Shown: positions 9,258-18,424, numbered from the stretch's first letter. The stretch is 64,000 bases of DNA from JAXMAF01 sp046350555 (GCA_046350555.1 JAXMAF010000012.1:1-64000), one strand, 5' to 3'. Numbers and translations: made by a program. The notes: generated by a model from the sequence alone, not told the origin.

Positions 9258-10238
9258 CTATCGAGCGTGCGAGTCCGTGACGGCGATTGTGGTGACCATT
9301 CCGTCGCGACCGATTCGCCGCACGCGAGGGTCGTCGTCGTGGAAGTCGAGCACGAAGATCGTTCCGTCCGGGCCGACCGCCACCCCTGCCGGCGTGTCGA
9401 ATGTGGCGCTCAGCGCCGAACCGTCGGCATCGCCGCGGCGGCCCGATCCGGCGATGGTCGAGACGGTGCCGTCGGGTGCGATCCGCCGCACGCGCCGATT
9501 TCCGGCATCGGCGACGAGGATGGAGTCGTCCACCTCGATCGCGAGGCCACAGGCGCCGAGGAACCTCGCGGACTTCGCGGGACCATCGGCGAATCCTCCT
9601 TCGGCGCCGCCCGCGACCGTGGAGACGGTGCCGTCGGGCGCGACGCGGCGCACGCACGTGCCTCCGTCGGTGAGCAACAGGGCGCCGTCCCGCGCCAATC
9701 GCATCGCCGCCCCATGCAAGTCGCGGAACCGCGCCGTGGTCGCGGGACCATCGGCGAATCCCCAGTCGCCGCCCGCGACGACCGCCAATCGGCCGTCAGG
9801 TCGGCTTCTGAGCAGTTGTGTGTACGCGAACTGCCTGCTGTTGACGAAGTAGATGTTCTCCGCGTCGTCGATCGTGAACGGGTCGCCGCCAGCGCCGAGG
9901 AAGCCAACCCCCGACCCGCCGAGGGGCGGATAGGCGAGCGTCGTGGTGGCATCCGGTGCGATCTTCCAGAGATGTCCGTCGCGGTCGCCGGCCGACCAGA
10001 GGTTGCCCTTTGTGTCGAGCACCAAATGGTGCGGCGTCGAGAGCTTGCCGCCGTCCGTGCCTTGGACGAACGTCGAGAGGTGCCCATCGGTGTCGATGCG
10101 CATGATCCGGCTGGTGACGCCGTGAACGAAGTAGACCTGGCCCCGAGCGTCGACGACGATGCCGGCGCCCGCATGCCCATGGGCGGCGGCGCACGTGCAC
10201 GCCGACACTGCGACGGCGACGGCAAGGCGAACGTTCAT
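9258..10238 (-). CDS. Secreted NHL-repeat beta-propeller protein
   Basis: 326 residues if started at the ATG at 10,238, which gives a clean signal peptide ('MNVRLAVAVAVSACTCAAAHG'); the open frame continues upstream to an ATG at 10,310 inside a 108-bp repeat, which is unlikely to be used. The rest is NHL repeats: 'GIVVDARGQVYFVHGVTSRI', 'LVLDTKGNLWSAGDRDGHLW', 'LAIEVDDSILVADAGNRRVR' and 'VAVGPDGTIFVLDF' mark successive blades, with 'IAPDGTVSTIAGSG' linkers. Such propellers bind ligands or proteins outside the cytoplasm; the role here is unknown. No dockerin-like tail is present, unlike its neighbours. Confidence 0.82.
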   Translation of the reverse strand: MNVRLAVAVAVSACTCAAAHGHAGAGIVVDARGQVYFVHGVTSRIMRIDTDGHLSTFVQGTDGGKLSTPHHLVLDTKGNLWSAGDRDGHLWKIAPDATTTLAYPPLGGSGVGFLGAGGDPFTIDDAENIYFVNSRQFAYTQLLRSRPDGRLAVVAGGDWGFADGPATTARFRDLHGAAMRLARDGALLLTDGGTCVRRVAPDGTVSTVAGGAEGGFADGPAKSARFLGACGLAIEVDDSILVADAGNRRVRRIAPDGTVSTIAGSGRRGDADGSALSATFDTPAGVAVGPDGTIFVLDFHDDDPRVRRIGRDGMVTTIAVTDSHAR

Positions 10239-10306
10239 CAAGGCAGTGTACGTGGCGAGAATCGGGGCAATCGCGCCGAGTCGGCGCCGGCTTTGGCAAG
10301 TCCGGC

Positions 10307-10415
10307 TCATATGGATTCCAATGGATAGACCTCCATGCGTTTGACCCCCTGCCCATAGTGGCGCCTCACGGCGGAACTGTGGGTGTGGCGCGGGAGTCGA
10401 CTGGGACGCGTATCA
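10307..10415 (-). repeat. 108-bp inverted-repeat element, copy 5
   Basis: Reverse orientation: TCATATGGATTCCAAT at the left, ACTGGGACGCGTATCA at the right. Its right-hand TCA is shared with copy 6, so two copies lie head to tail. Confidence 0.82.
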
Positions 10416-10515
10416 CACGGATTCCAGTAGCCCTTCAGGCGTTCGACTCCTTGCCCACAGCGACCCCTCACGGTGGAACTGGGTTGGGTGTGGGGCGGGA
10501 ATCGACTGGGACGCC
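10413..10515 (-). repeat. 108-bp inverted-repeat element, copy 6
   Basis: Reverse orientation, TCACACGGATTCCAGT at the left; the right terminus is eroded (ACTGGGACGCCGGCGCC). Together copies 5 and 6 fill most of the gap between the NHL protein gene and the next gene. Confidence 0.75.
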
Positions 10516-10564
10516 GGCGCCCGAGCGTCATCCGGAGTCCGTGTCCGTCTCATCGGGGATCGTC

Positions 10565-11194
10565 TCATCGGGGATTGGACCCGTTCGTTTCCGCGGCGCC
10601 GACGCGTACCGTGAAGGGCGTCACGAAGTCGGGAGAGCGGTGTCCGACGAATACCCGGACTTGGGCCGTTGCTGGGCGGTTCAAACGGATCTTCACACCG
10701 GACGCGGGCCCCCTCATGATGCTCGAGACCTCCGTGTGGTACTCCATGATCGGCGCCGGCTCGACGACGTCGAAGACATGCTCGGAACTGCGATCCCAAT
10801 TCGCGCTGTCCGCCATGATCATGAGGATCGGGGGTTCATCCGGTTCTCCAATCACCGTGCCATCGATGGTGAGCACGGTTCCCGGTTTCACGATGCTGTC
10901 GGAGATCAGCGGGGCTCCGTCCGCTCCGAAGACCCGCACGACGGCCTCCACCGATGGGGGCGCGGGCGGCGTCGGCAGGACCGACATCCTGTTCGCGGCG
11001 CGCTGGGCCAACCAGCTCCATGTGACGATTGCGACCACCGTCGTCACGAGCAGTGCGAAGATCACGGCGCCCATCAGTTCTGGCGCGAACCTCGACCAAC
11101 GCCGGCGAGCGCGGGTGGGCGAGCCGAGCGGATCGGATGCGACGTGATGGGTCGGTGGCCCGGCGACATCCGGTCTCGGTGGGTCTGTCGACAT
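10565..11194 (-). CDS. Single-pass membrane protein of unknown function
   Basis: 209 residues; ATG at 11,194 with GGAG a few bases upstream. About 38 cytoplasmic residues, rich in Pro and Arg, precede one membrane segment ('LMGAVIFALLVTTVVAIVTW', about 40-60). The remaining 145 residues should lie outside and look like a small beta domain ('VRVFGADGAPLISDSIVKPG', 'MEYHTEVSSIMRGPASGVKI'). I recognise no family. It is expressed in the same direction as the gene at 11,489, separated by one 108-bp repeat. Confidence 0.7.
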   Translation of the reverse strand: MSTDPPRPDVAGPPTHHVASDPLGSPTRARRRWSRFAPELMGAVIFALLVTTVVAIVTWSWLAQRAANRMSVLPTPPAPPSVEAVVRVFGADGAPLISDSIVKPGTVLTIDGTVIGEPDEPPILMIMADSANWDRSSEHVFDVVEPAPIMEYHTEVSSIMRGPASGVKIRLNRPATAQVRVFVGHRSPDFVTPFTVRVGAAETNGSNPR

Positions 11195-11383
11195 GTGTGC
11201 TCCGATCTACTCGGAATCCCAAGTGGTGCGAGGCGGAGTTGATCCTTGCGCGTGGTCCGGTGCCCCGCGCCATCGAGCCGCGATTGGGGGTGACCGGACC
11301 AACGCGCGAGGGTCAATTGGAGGTTCCGTGGCGTTCATGGCGTTCATGGACTTCGAGCAAATGGCTCGCGGTGTGCATCCAGG

Positions 11384-11491
11384 TCATACGCGTCCCAGTT
11401 GGTTCCCGCGCCCCACCCAACCCAATTCCGCCGTGAGACGCCGCTGTGGGCAAGGGGTCGAACGCATGGAGGTCGGCTGGAGTCCATATCA
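11384..11491 (+). repeat. 108-bp inverted-repeat element, copy 7
   Basis: TCATACGCGTCCCAGTTGG at the left, GGAGTCCATATCA at the right. Read on the minus strand, its right-hand TGA (11,491-11,489) is the stop codon of the gene at 11,489-13,108. Confidence 0.85.
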
Positions 11492-13108
11492 GTCTCCGAG
11501 TCCAGGCCAGGTTGGGTGTTCCGGATCGTGCCACGGCTGGACCGCGGGTGGCGCCGTGCAACCCGACGCCGGATCCTGCACTGGAACGATCTTCATGGAA
11601 TATGTTGCGGATCCCCCGATGCCGAATCCTGCGGTTGCGTTGTACGGGAAGTCGACCAACGACGACAGCTTGGTGAAGCCGGAGGCTCCGAAGCCGTTGG
11701 ACACGTGGCCTGTCGCGCCGCAGGAGACAGCCACGACCAGTGGGCCCGGGGTCGGGCCCGCGGACTGGGCGAACTGCACCACGCCAGAACCCGCCGGCGT
11801 CCAGGTCACACCGGGGCCGGTCCCGCCGGCGTGATACTGCTCGCTGCTTCCGAACAAGAATGTGTTGCTGAGCCCGGTTTGGCTGGCATATCCACCGACA
11901 TTGATCGACGCATCGAGGCTGGCGCTCACCGAGGCAACGGCGTCGAGCCAGCCGGCCACCTTCGCCCGAGGCGCGGCGGTCACGACCGCCGAGCAGGGAC
12001 ACGTGCCGCACGAACCGCTCCGTTCGATGATGAAATTCCCGCTCCACGACGCAATGCACGGCGTGCCGGGCGACCACGGGCTGGTCGAGAGGATCGTGTC
12101 GGCGAATTGTTCTTGGCGCTTGGCGAACTGGGATCCGCCCAGATGGGCGACGCCGTTGTGCCACCACGTTCCGTACCACGTCCAGTTGATGGAACTGCCG
12201 GAATCGAATGCCACCGCCGCCGGTGGGTTCGAGGGGAGCGGAACGGCCTCCCAGACGCACGGTGCGATCGGCGGGAGGTGCCAGCCGGCGCAGTTGCTTG
12301 GATCGAGCGCTTCGCTCGTCCAGCCCAGCCGATCCGCGAGCGCCGCGACGTCCTCGGCCGCCGAGGATGAAGTCGCGAGAGCTCCCGCGCCCTGGAGTTG
12401 GTAGGACTCCGCCAGGTCCTCGTTGAAGCCCCAGCCGGAGAGGATCCACATCCAATCCGCCCGACAGCGATTGTCGTCGAGCGCCGCGAGCACGGGGTGG
12501 TCGGCGGCGACGTCGGCCGAGAAGACCGTCATGATCACGCATCCCTCGATCGACGACATCGATTGATAGACCGGCTCGCCGTCGACGATCACCTCGCCAC
12601 CCCATGTCGTGAGCCGCGCCGAGGCGAGCGTGTTGGGATCGACGAGGGTCAGGGCCAGGCCGCCGGGGTCGACCCAGGCGATCGGTCCCGGCGCGCGATG
12701 GGCGAGGAGCACGGTGATGGGCGCGACACCGGTGGCGGGATCGACCGGACCGACATCGATGTCGGCGATGGAGCCGATCGCATCGACTCGATCGTGGGTC
12801 ACGCGCCAGTACGCGATCTCGCGCACCTGCTTGCGACCATGGTCGACCAGCGTGACGGTGGCGCTCGTGAGACCAGGCCCGCTGGAATGCTCCTCGACGC
12901 CGATCGCTTGCATGTGGTCCGGATCGTGAACCACCACGCGGGCGAGCAGGTCGTCCTCGAGTCGCAGCGCCGGCGAGCCATCGAGCATGTGGCTGCGCGC
13001 GAGAAGCGACAGGTCGGCGTCGGTGCCCAAGGCATGCGTTGCCAAGGCGCCGACCGAGACTGCGAGTGCGCACGAACCGCACACAACATCATGGACGTTG
13101 AGAGCCAT
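11489..13108 (-). CDS. Large secreted protein of unknown function
   Basis: 539 residues; ATG at 13,108 with a GGGGGA stretch upstream. The N-terminus ('MALNVHDVVCGSCALAVSVG') is a plausible signal peptide ending near 'ATHALG'. The first half is a mixed fold with 'WRVTHDRVDAIGSIADIDVG' and a 'DDNRCRADWMWILSGWGFNE' stretch; the second half is rich in Gly, Ser and Trp ('SINWTWYGTWWHNGVAHLGG'). I recognise no domain and there is no dockerin-like tail. The stop codon comes from the adjoining 108-bp repeat, and the last 20 residues are Pro-rich, so the original end may have been different. Confidence 0.72.
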   Translation of the reverse strand: MALNVHDVVCGSCALAVSVGALATHALGTDADLSLLARSHMLDGSPALRLEDDLLARVVVHDPDHMQAIGVEEHSSGPGLTSATVTLVDHGRKQVREIAYWRVTHDRVDAIGSIADIDVGPVDPATGVAPITVLLAHRAPGPIAWVDPGGLALTLVDPNTLASARLTTWGGEVIVDGEPVYQSMSSIEGCVIMTVFSADVAADHPVLAALDDNRCRADWMWILSGWGFNEDLAESYQLQGAGALATSSSAAEDVAALADRLGWTSEALDPSNCAGWHLPPIAPCVWEAVPLPSNPPAAVAFDSGSSINWTWYGTWWHNGVAHLGGSQFAKRQEQFADTILSTSPWSPGTPCIASWSGNFIIERSGSCGTCPCSAVVTAAPRAKVAGWLDAVASVSASLDASINVGGYASQTGLSNTFLFGSSEQYHAGGTGPGVTWTPAGSGVVQFAQSAGPTPGPLVVAVSCGATGHVSNGFGASGFTKLSSLVDFPYNATAGFGIGGSATYSMKIVPVQDPASGCTAPPAVQPWHDPEHPTWPGLGD

Positions 13109-13752
13109 TGTTCAATCCCCCGAGAGAACAGGTACCGGCGTGTTGCCGCGGCGGCAACGACAAGGGCACATTCCGTTCGCCCCCGGCGGCCGGACCGTCG
13201 TTGCGGCCGTTGCGGCCGTCGTGGCCGTCTCGGCATGGCGAGCGTGCGCTGAAGCCATGCGGGGCGTTCGAAAGAGCCTTGGCCACCGCGGCCAGATCCA
13301 AGCTGACGACGCGCCACCATACTCGACGCGACGGGCGTTCCGCGGAACTTGGATCTTTTCCTGCGAATGCCGCATGGCGCGCGGATTCACCCGACGCGGA
13401 TCGCAGACGAGTTTCGCGCGCACTCGATGCCGCGCCGTTCACGGCTGATGCGTGTTCCAGTCGATGCGTGCGCCCCATGCACGAGTTGTTCGTCCCGCTC
13501 CGCGATGCCGCCATGGGCTGCCAGGGTCGACCGGGCCTCGTGACAGCGCTCGGCGTGGCTGCATGCCGCCGTGCGCGATCGCGTTTCGGTGGCTCCACAC
13601 GCTCCACATTCGCTGTCAGCATCCCGTGGCCGACGGATACATGAACTGGCGGGACGCGTTCTTCCGTCAGGTCGTGACCGAATCAAAGTCGATCGATCGC
13701 GCGGGCGATCGGCGGCCTGGGTTCTGAGGCAGAACCCCCATGGAGACCAGTC
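13109..13752. other. Intergenic region, 644 bases, divergent leader
   Basis: Lies between two divergently transcribed secreted-protein genes and must hold both promoters. Open frames here give Arg-rich, non-protein-like translations, so I call no gene. The only local structure I see is a run of GGCCGT/GCGGCC units at about 13,190-13,225 and the hairpin at 13,719. Confidence 0.5.
13719..13737 (+). promoter_or_regulatory. Leader hairpin GGGTTCTG-AGG-CAGAACCC
   Basis: Perfect 8-bp stem with a 3-nt loop, ending five bases before the GGAG that serves the start codon at 13,753. It would be in the 5' leader, where it could affect ribosome access. Confidence 0.4.
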
Positions 13753-15378
13753 ATGCGAATCCGTCGTTGCATCATCGTGGCCGTGGTGTCGGGCTTCGGC
13801 GTGCAGTCCATCGGCAACGCCGAGGTGATCAAGTGGACAGGCGCCGGCAAGCGGCCGATCTGGGAGGACAAGCTCAACTGGAATCCCAAGCGCGTGCCGG
13901 GTCCCAACGACGATGTCGTCATCCCCGGCGACAAGGGCGAAGTCATCATCGCGCAGGATTACACGCTCGAGAACGGAGTGCCGAAGCCGGCGCCGAAGAA
14001 GCTCAAGTCGTTCACGATCGAGAAGAGCACCGCCCTCGAGACCGTCACGAACCTGCGCAGCGCCGAGGTTCACGACGGGATGCCGGCGCCCCTGAAGAAC
14101 GTCCCCGTCAACATCGTGATCGAGACGTCCGGCGACATCGCTCTGGGGGAACTCGCCCGCGTGCGCGCCGCGTGGGGAAAGCCGATCGCCGCGTTTGGCG
14201 TCCCCGGCGCAGGCATTTCGCTCACATCGACCGCGGGCAGCGTCTCCGTGGCCAACTTCGCCTCCGTGGACGCGGGCGACGGTGCCACCGGCGTCACCCC
14301 CGACGGCGTGGGCTTCCCGCGCGGTCCGGGCGGGAGCATCGAGGTCAAGGCGAAGAAGGCGGTGTCGGTCGGCGAAGCCTCCGTGTACGGCGGCGCGGTG
14401 GTGGGCGGTGGCGGCGTCGGCGCGGCGGCGAGCGGTGGCGTCGTGATCAGCGCCGGGGATGACATCACCATCCGGGGCGTCGTCGCGGCGGGGCTCACGA
14501 CCGAGGGCGTTGGCGGCTCCGTCGCGATCAACGCCGGCAAGAAGCTCACCGCGACGAAGACGTCGTTTCTCCTGAGCGGCTTCAGCGGCACCCAGGGCGA
14601 CTTCACGGCCGGAGGACTCGCGCTCGTCAGCGGCGGGCTGCTCACGCTCGAGGGCATGGTGACCGCCAAGCCCGGGCCGCACGGCGGCAACGTCGTCATC
14701 TTCTGCAACGACATCGACAACAAGACGACGGTGAACGCCGGCGACTCGACGAAGGCCAACACGGCTGGCGGCGACATTCTCGTCACCGTGAAGGCGGCGA
14801 ACCCGACGAAGGTCGGCAAGCTCGAGGCGGGCGATGGCAAGCCCAAGGGAACGGTGACGATGAACGGCAAGAAGATCGCGCTTGGCGATCGCATCCGTGC
14901 CGGACAGATCCTGGTGAAGGCCGTCGGCGGCGACGGCACGGCGCCGGAGATCGTGCTCGCGCCGGGCGCCGACCTTCAGGCCGAGTCCCTGATCTGCCTG
15001 GACGCCGGCGACGGCGTCATCGACCTCGCCGGGATCGCGCCCCACGATGTCGTCCTCGCCGTCACCGATCCGGGTGGATTCGTGAACTTGGTCGGCGAAG
15101 TCGAGCTCGCCGGCGCACCAGGCGACCAACAGGCCGCGCTCGATCCGTTGATCGACGGTGCGTTCGGGATCTCCGACGTCGGTTGCACGCCCGAGAGCTG
15201 CTTCGCCGACATCGACCTCGATGGCGTGGTCGACGAGTGGGACCTCACGTTCCTGCTCGCCCTGTGGGGCACGTCGGACGATCCGACCAACTCGGGACTC
15301 ATGGCCGACCTCGACCTCGATGGCGTCGTGGGATCGAGCGACCTGTCGCTCCTGCTGGCGGCGTGGGGGCCATGTTGA
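13753..15378 (+). CDS. Secreted beta-solenoid protein with degenerate dockerin-like tail
   Basis: 541 residues; GGAG at 13,742 precedes the ATG. Signal peptide about 1-23 ('CIIVAVVSGFGVQSIGNA'). Residues 25-75 ('VIKWTGAGKRPIWEDKLNWN') resemble the start of autotransporter-like and planctomycete solenoid proteins. The middle is a long run of Gly-, Val- and Ala-rich strands ('GGSVAINAGKKLTATKTSF', 'GGNVVIFCNDIDN') typical of filamentous-haemagglutinin-like solenoids. The tail carries two loops, 'DIDLDGVVDEWDLTFLLALW' and 'DLDLDGVVGSSDLSLLLAAW', in which 'DGADLG' has become 'DEWDL' and 'GSSDL'. Function unknown; probably surface exposed. Confidence 0.82.
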   Translation: MRIRRCIIVAVVSGFGVQSIGNAEVIKWTGAGKRPIWEDKLNWNPKRVPGPNDDVVIPGDKGEVIIAQDYTLENGVPKPAPKKLKSFTIEKSTALETVTNLRSAEVHDGMPAPLKNVPVNIVIETSGDIALGELARVRAAWGKPIAAFGVPGAGISLTSTAGSVSVANFASVDAGDGATGVTPDGVGFPRGPGGSIEVKAKKAVSVGEASVYGGAVVGGGGVGAAASGGVVISAGDDITIRGVVAAGLTTEGVGGSVAINAGKKLTATKTSFLLSGFSGTQGDFTAGGLALVSGGLLTLEGMVTAKPGPHGGNVVIFCNDIDNKTTVNAGDSTKANTAGGDILVTVKAANPTKVGKLEAGDGKPKGTVTMNGKKIALGDRIRAGQILVKAVGGDGTAPEIVLAPGADLQAESLICLDAGDGVIDLAGIAPHDVVLAVTDPGGFVNLVGEVELAGAPGDQQAALDPLIDGAFGISDVGCTPESCFADIDLDGVVDEWDLTFLLALWGTSDDPTNSGLMADLDLDGVVGSSDLSLLLAAWGPC

Positions 15379-15454
15379 TCCGGGCGCAGATCATTCGGTC
15401 GACTCGGATTCAAAAAGGTGTCGGGATGGATTCTGATGGATCATCCGAACACTC

Positions 15455-15623
15455 CAGCGCCCCTTGGCTCCGTCGCGAGACCGCTCGGAGTGGCCTTCCG
15501 CAAGGAAGAGCGCCGCGTTCGAGGCGCCGGTGGCTCCTCTGTGAGCCATCAAGCCTCGAATGCAAGCTCTGACGCAGCGGAGATGCCGCTTCGGACGGTC
15601 GCAGGAGGAGCCAAGGGGCGCTG
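15455..15623. ncRNA. Branched hairpin region, candidate structured RNA or mobile hairpin
   Basis: Outer arms of 17 bp pair perfectly: CAGCGCCCCTTGGCTCC at 15,455-15,471 and its complement at 15,607-15,623. Inside are three further stems: CTTCC-GCAA-GGAAG (15,495-15,508, a GNRA tetraloop on this strand); GCGTTCGAGGC/GCCTCGAATGC (15,515-15,525 with 15,553-15,563), which encloses GGTGGCTC/GAGCCATC (15,529-15,550); and AGCGG-AGATG-CCGCT (15,576-15,590). It lies between convergent genes and no protein-like frame covers it. I know no family that matches. A foldback mobile element is the main alternative, and the coding strand cannot be told. Confidence 0.45.
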
Positions 15624-15767
15624 TCGTGCTCACACCGTTCTGGGTTCCGACGCAGTCCCGTCCTTCGGTCGCGGTTGCCGTGCTGGCCCGCGCCTGCGCC
15701 ATGCGAGCCACGCCCAAGAGAGAGGGATCGCTCGCCGGGCGGCCCGCTGGCCCGCGCCGCAGACCGG

Positions 15768-15784
15768 GCAGCCGAGACGGCTGC
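15768..15784. repeat. Small palindromic repeat GCAGCCG-AGA-CGGCTGC
   Basis: Same 7-bp stem as the hairpins at 2,152 and 24,344 but with an AGA loop. Confidence 0.45.
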
Positions 15785-15856
15785 ATCGCGACACGACGCC
15801 GCGCTCATCGTTGCGATCCTCGGTGAAGCAGCCCGGAAGGGCTCGGCGCGACGTGT

Positions 15857-15963
15857 TCTACGGACTCCAGTCGACCTCCATGCGTTCAACCCCTTGCCCA
15901 CAGCGGCGTCTCACGGCGGAACTGGGTTGGGTGGGGTGCGAGAGTCAACTGGGGCGCGTATTC
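15857..15963 (-). repeat. 108-bp inverted-repeat element, copy 8
   Basis: Reverse orientation: CTACGGACTCCAGTCGACC at the left, AACTGGGGCGCGTATTCG at the right. It lies 130 bases from the stop of the gene at 16,096 and borrows no stop codon. The rest of 15,379-16,095 shows no gene. Confidence 0.8.
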
Positions 15964-16095
15964 GAGACAAGCCAAGGCGAGCTCGTGCGCTCGTCGGCGC
16001 GAAGTCGGCAGGATCGTTCCCTCTTCAGGCGAAATACACGTTCGTGTTGTTCGGGCCGAGGCGGGAGATTTCTGCGAGGCGACCTGAGACGCGCC

Positions 16096-18411
16096 TCAGG
16101 CCGGGCACAGTTCGCCCGCCTCGGAGACACAGATCGAGTCCCACGCCGTGTCGCAGCAGAAGGAATCGACGGCGCAGACCACGTTGCAGCAGTTGGCATC
16201 GTCGCAGAAGGGTCCGCCTGGGGTGAAGCAGTCGTGGCCGGCGTTCCCGCAGGCGAGCGGGACACACGGTTGCGCGCATTCGAGATGAAGCCAATACGCA
16301 TTGTCTCCACCGCCACACGCGAAGCCGTCGAAGGCGTTCGGCGCTGCGAAGATCCACCAGGTGCCGGCCCCAATGCAGAAGTTCGAGATCGACGCGGTGC
16401 CGCAGGAGGAGGTGACGTTGAACGGGTCGACCGACGACGCGAGCGAGCAATCCGGGATGCCGCCGCTGTCGATCACGCCGAACACCATGGCCTGCTGAGA
16501 TGAGCAGGTGAGGGTGATCACGGTCGGCACGGGGAACGAGACCTGGTACCAGTCGGTGTCGCGCGTTCCACCAAGGGCCCAGGCGCTGCCGCAGATCGTC
16601 TCGCCGCACGCGATGACACCGAAGGCGAAGCTCGGGGCGCAGAGGCCTCCGCACAGCGCCGTGGCCTCGTTCGCGCAAAGACCGTCCCATGCGACCTGGC
16701 AGCAGAACGCATCGACGGCGCAGACGCTCGCGGTGCAGGCCGGATCGTCGCAGCCCGTTCCACCGTGGGCGAAGCAGCAGTTGCTGCCGCCGCCCGGCGG
16801 CGTGTTGCAGCCACCGTTGACATCCTCGCCACATGGCTCGCCCTCGAGCGTCGAGCCGGGAGGACACGCGAATGGACACGGCGGCGCCTGGCAGTTCGGG
16901 AACGCCTCGTTCACGCAGGTCGAATCCCAGGCGTTGTTGCAGCAGGAGGGATCGAGGTTGCAGACCATCTCGCAGCAGGCGAGGTCGCTGCACCCGGCGG
17001 TTCCGGCCACGAAGCAGTCGTGGTTGCTGGCGAGGCATGTGCAGGTCGCCTCGGGCGGGCACGATCCCCACGCCCCGAGCAGCAATCCAAGGTCGGCGCC
17101 GTCGACGACGCCATCGTCATTGAGGTCGCCCATTCCGCCTTCGCCCCACTCGCCCAGCATGAGGCCGAGATCGGCGCCATTCACCGCGTCGTCGCCGTTG
17201 AGATCGCCGAGACAGCACGGAGGGAGCGGGCTTACCGCCGACCAGACGAGCGTCGCCGGCGACACGCCCGGGCCGCCAAGATTGCCCGTCGCCCCGAGAA
17301 GGGACGTTCGGATGAACACGTAGTGCGAGCGCCCGACGGAGATGTACTCCGACATCTCGTCGACGAGCCGCGAGTCGTACGGCCCGCTGGCGTACGCCCA
17401 GACGATCTCGCCCTGGATCGTGCTGTCGAAGGGAGGCACGCTGTCGTCGGGAACGAGCAGCGCATTCGTCACGGTGCCGACGATGAAGTGATTGATGCCG
17501 GTGGTGATCCCGAAGCTCGCGTCCGACAGTCGCCACGCCCCCGGGAGCTCGGGCGACGGTCCCGCCAACGTCACGCCCTGGAGATCGACGGCGGCGCCGA
17601 TGATCGCCTCATCCGGCCCGTTCTGTGTCACGGTGACACCGTCGAGGTACGTTGCAAACGCGATCGGCGTGAAGGCGAACGAGAAGTTGCCGAGGCCGTC
17701 GAAGGAGGAGAAGCTGTTGCAGCCTTCGCAGCCACCATCCTTCTTGTCGGTGCCCGACTTGGGAGCCTGCTCCGGCGCCTGCTTCGCCTTGTCCTGCTCC
17801 GGCGTCTTCGGAGAGGCGGCGATCGCGATTCCCTCGTACTTGCCGTTGGGCGTGTTGAACTCGTTGCCCTTGGCGGCCGGCTCGCCTTCCGACCACGGCA
17901 CCATCGACCAGAAGTACCCGCACGGCTTGATGGAGAGGCCGCTGATGGTGAGCGTCGTCTTGTCGGCGCTCAGCTCCGCCGTGCCCAGCGTGCTCTCCGT
18001 CTTGGACGAGTCGGTGAACGTGTCGCCGTTGACAAGCTTGAGGATGATCTTGGTGATCGTGCACTTCGTGTCGTTCTTGTGCATGCCCCCGCGAGGCCAG
18101 CCGTTGCTGCCCCATTTCTTGAGCTTGTCGCCCTCCTTGCCGATCTCGCCGTTGGTCACATTCCCCTTGCCGATGCAGTTGTTGTCCGTGTTCTCCGAGT
18201 CGGGCGTTCCCTTGGGTGGCACCGGGTTCTGGGCCGGCGGGGTGTCGTTGTCCGCCTTCTTGTCGAGCGTGTTCCAGTTGGGCGCCTTGAACACGACCTT
18301 GATCGCGTCGGCCGGGGCAGGCGACGCGAGGAGCCCAATGGCGGCGACGGGGACGATGCCTCGCGCGAGACGGATGGAACGGCAACGGGCGTGGTGGTGT
18401 TGAATGGTCAT
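16096..18411 (-). CDS. Large secreted protein with internal dockerin-like loops and three Cys-rich modules
   Basis: 771 residues from the ATG at 18,411; the open frame runs upstream through a 108-bp repeat, which is not coding. Signal peptide about 1-38 ('IVPVAAIGLLASPAPADA'). The first 400 residues are low in cysteine and unrecognised, with a Lys/Gln/Pro-rich stretch ('EQDKAKQAPEQAPKSG'). Two loops, 'DLNGDDAVNGADLGLMLGEW' and 'DLNDDGVVDGADLGLLLGAW', lie about two-thirds along rather than at the end. They are followed by three cysteine-rich modules of the 'CF..G...C.D..CC..VC..D..CC...WD..C' type and a domain with 'SFGVIACGETICGSAWALGG'. The middle placement of the loops is unusual; every other protein here carries them at the end. 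Confidence 0.82.
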   Translation of the reverse strand: MTIQHHHARCRSIRLARGIVPVAAIGLLASPAPADAIKVVFKAPNWNTLDKKADNDTPPAQNPVPPKGTPDSENTDNNCIGKGNVTNGEIGKEGDKLKKWGSNGWPRGGMHKNDTKCTITKIILKLVNGDTFTDSSKTESTLGTAELSADKTTLTISGLSIKPCGYFWSMVPWSEGEPAAKGNEFNTPNGKYEGIAIAASPKTPEQDKAKQAPEQAPKSGTDKKDGGCEGCNSFSSFDGLGNFSFAFTPIAFATYLDGVTVTQNGPDEAIIGAAVDLQGVTLAGPSPELPGAWRLSDASFGITTGINHFIVGTVTNALLVPDDSVPPFDSTIQGEIVWAYASGPYDSRLVDEMSEYISVGRSHYVFIRTSLLGATGNLGGPGVSPATLVWSAVSPLPPCCLGDLNGDDAVNGADLGLMLGEWGEGGMGDLNDDGVVDGADLGLLLGAWGSCPPEATCTCLASNHDCFVAGTAGCSDLACCEMVCNLDPSCCNNAWDSTCVNEAFPNCQAPPCPFACPPGSTLEGEPCGEDVNGGCNTPPGGGSNCCFAHGGTGCDDPACTASVCAVDAFCCQVAWDGLCANEATALCGGLCAPSFAFGVIACGETICGSAWALGGTRDTDWYQVSFPVPTVITLTCSSQQAMVFGVIDSGGIPDCSLASSVDPFNVTSSCGTASISNFCIGAGTWWIFAAPNAFDGFACGGGDNAYWLHLECAQPCVPLACGNAGHDCFTPGGPFCDDANCCNVVCAVDSFCCDTAWDSICVSEAGELCPA

Positions 18412-18424
18412 GGGTGATCGTCCG

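Noticed and set aside
2300..11500. Reading the 108-bp elements as coding ('ESTGTR', 'RPPCVRPLPT')
   Set aside because: All six frames give open short stretches only because the repeat lacks stops inside; copies differ by frame-changing indels and adjoin true gene ends.
15418..16503. 361-codon plus-strand frame covering the branched hairpin and copy 8
   Set aside because: It runs through a repeat element and antisense of another gene; no protein-like stretch.
16765..18417. 550-codon plus-strand frame opposite the large secreted protein
   Set aside because: Translation is Arg/Val-rich without motifs; the minus strand encodes dockerin-like loops and Cys-rich modules.
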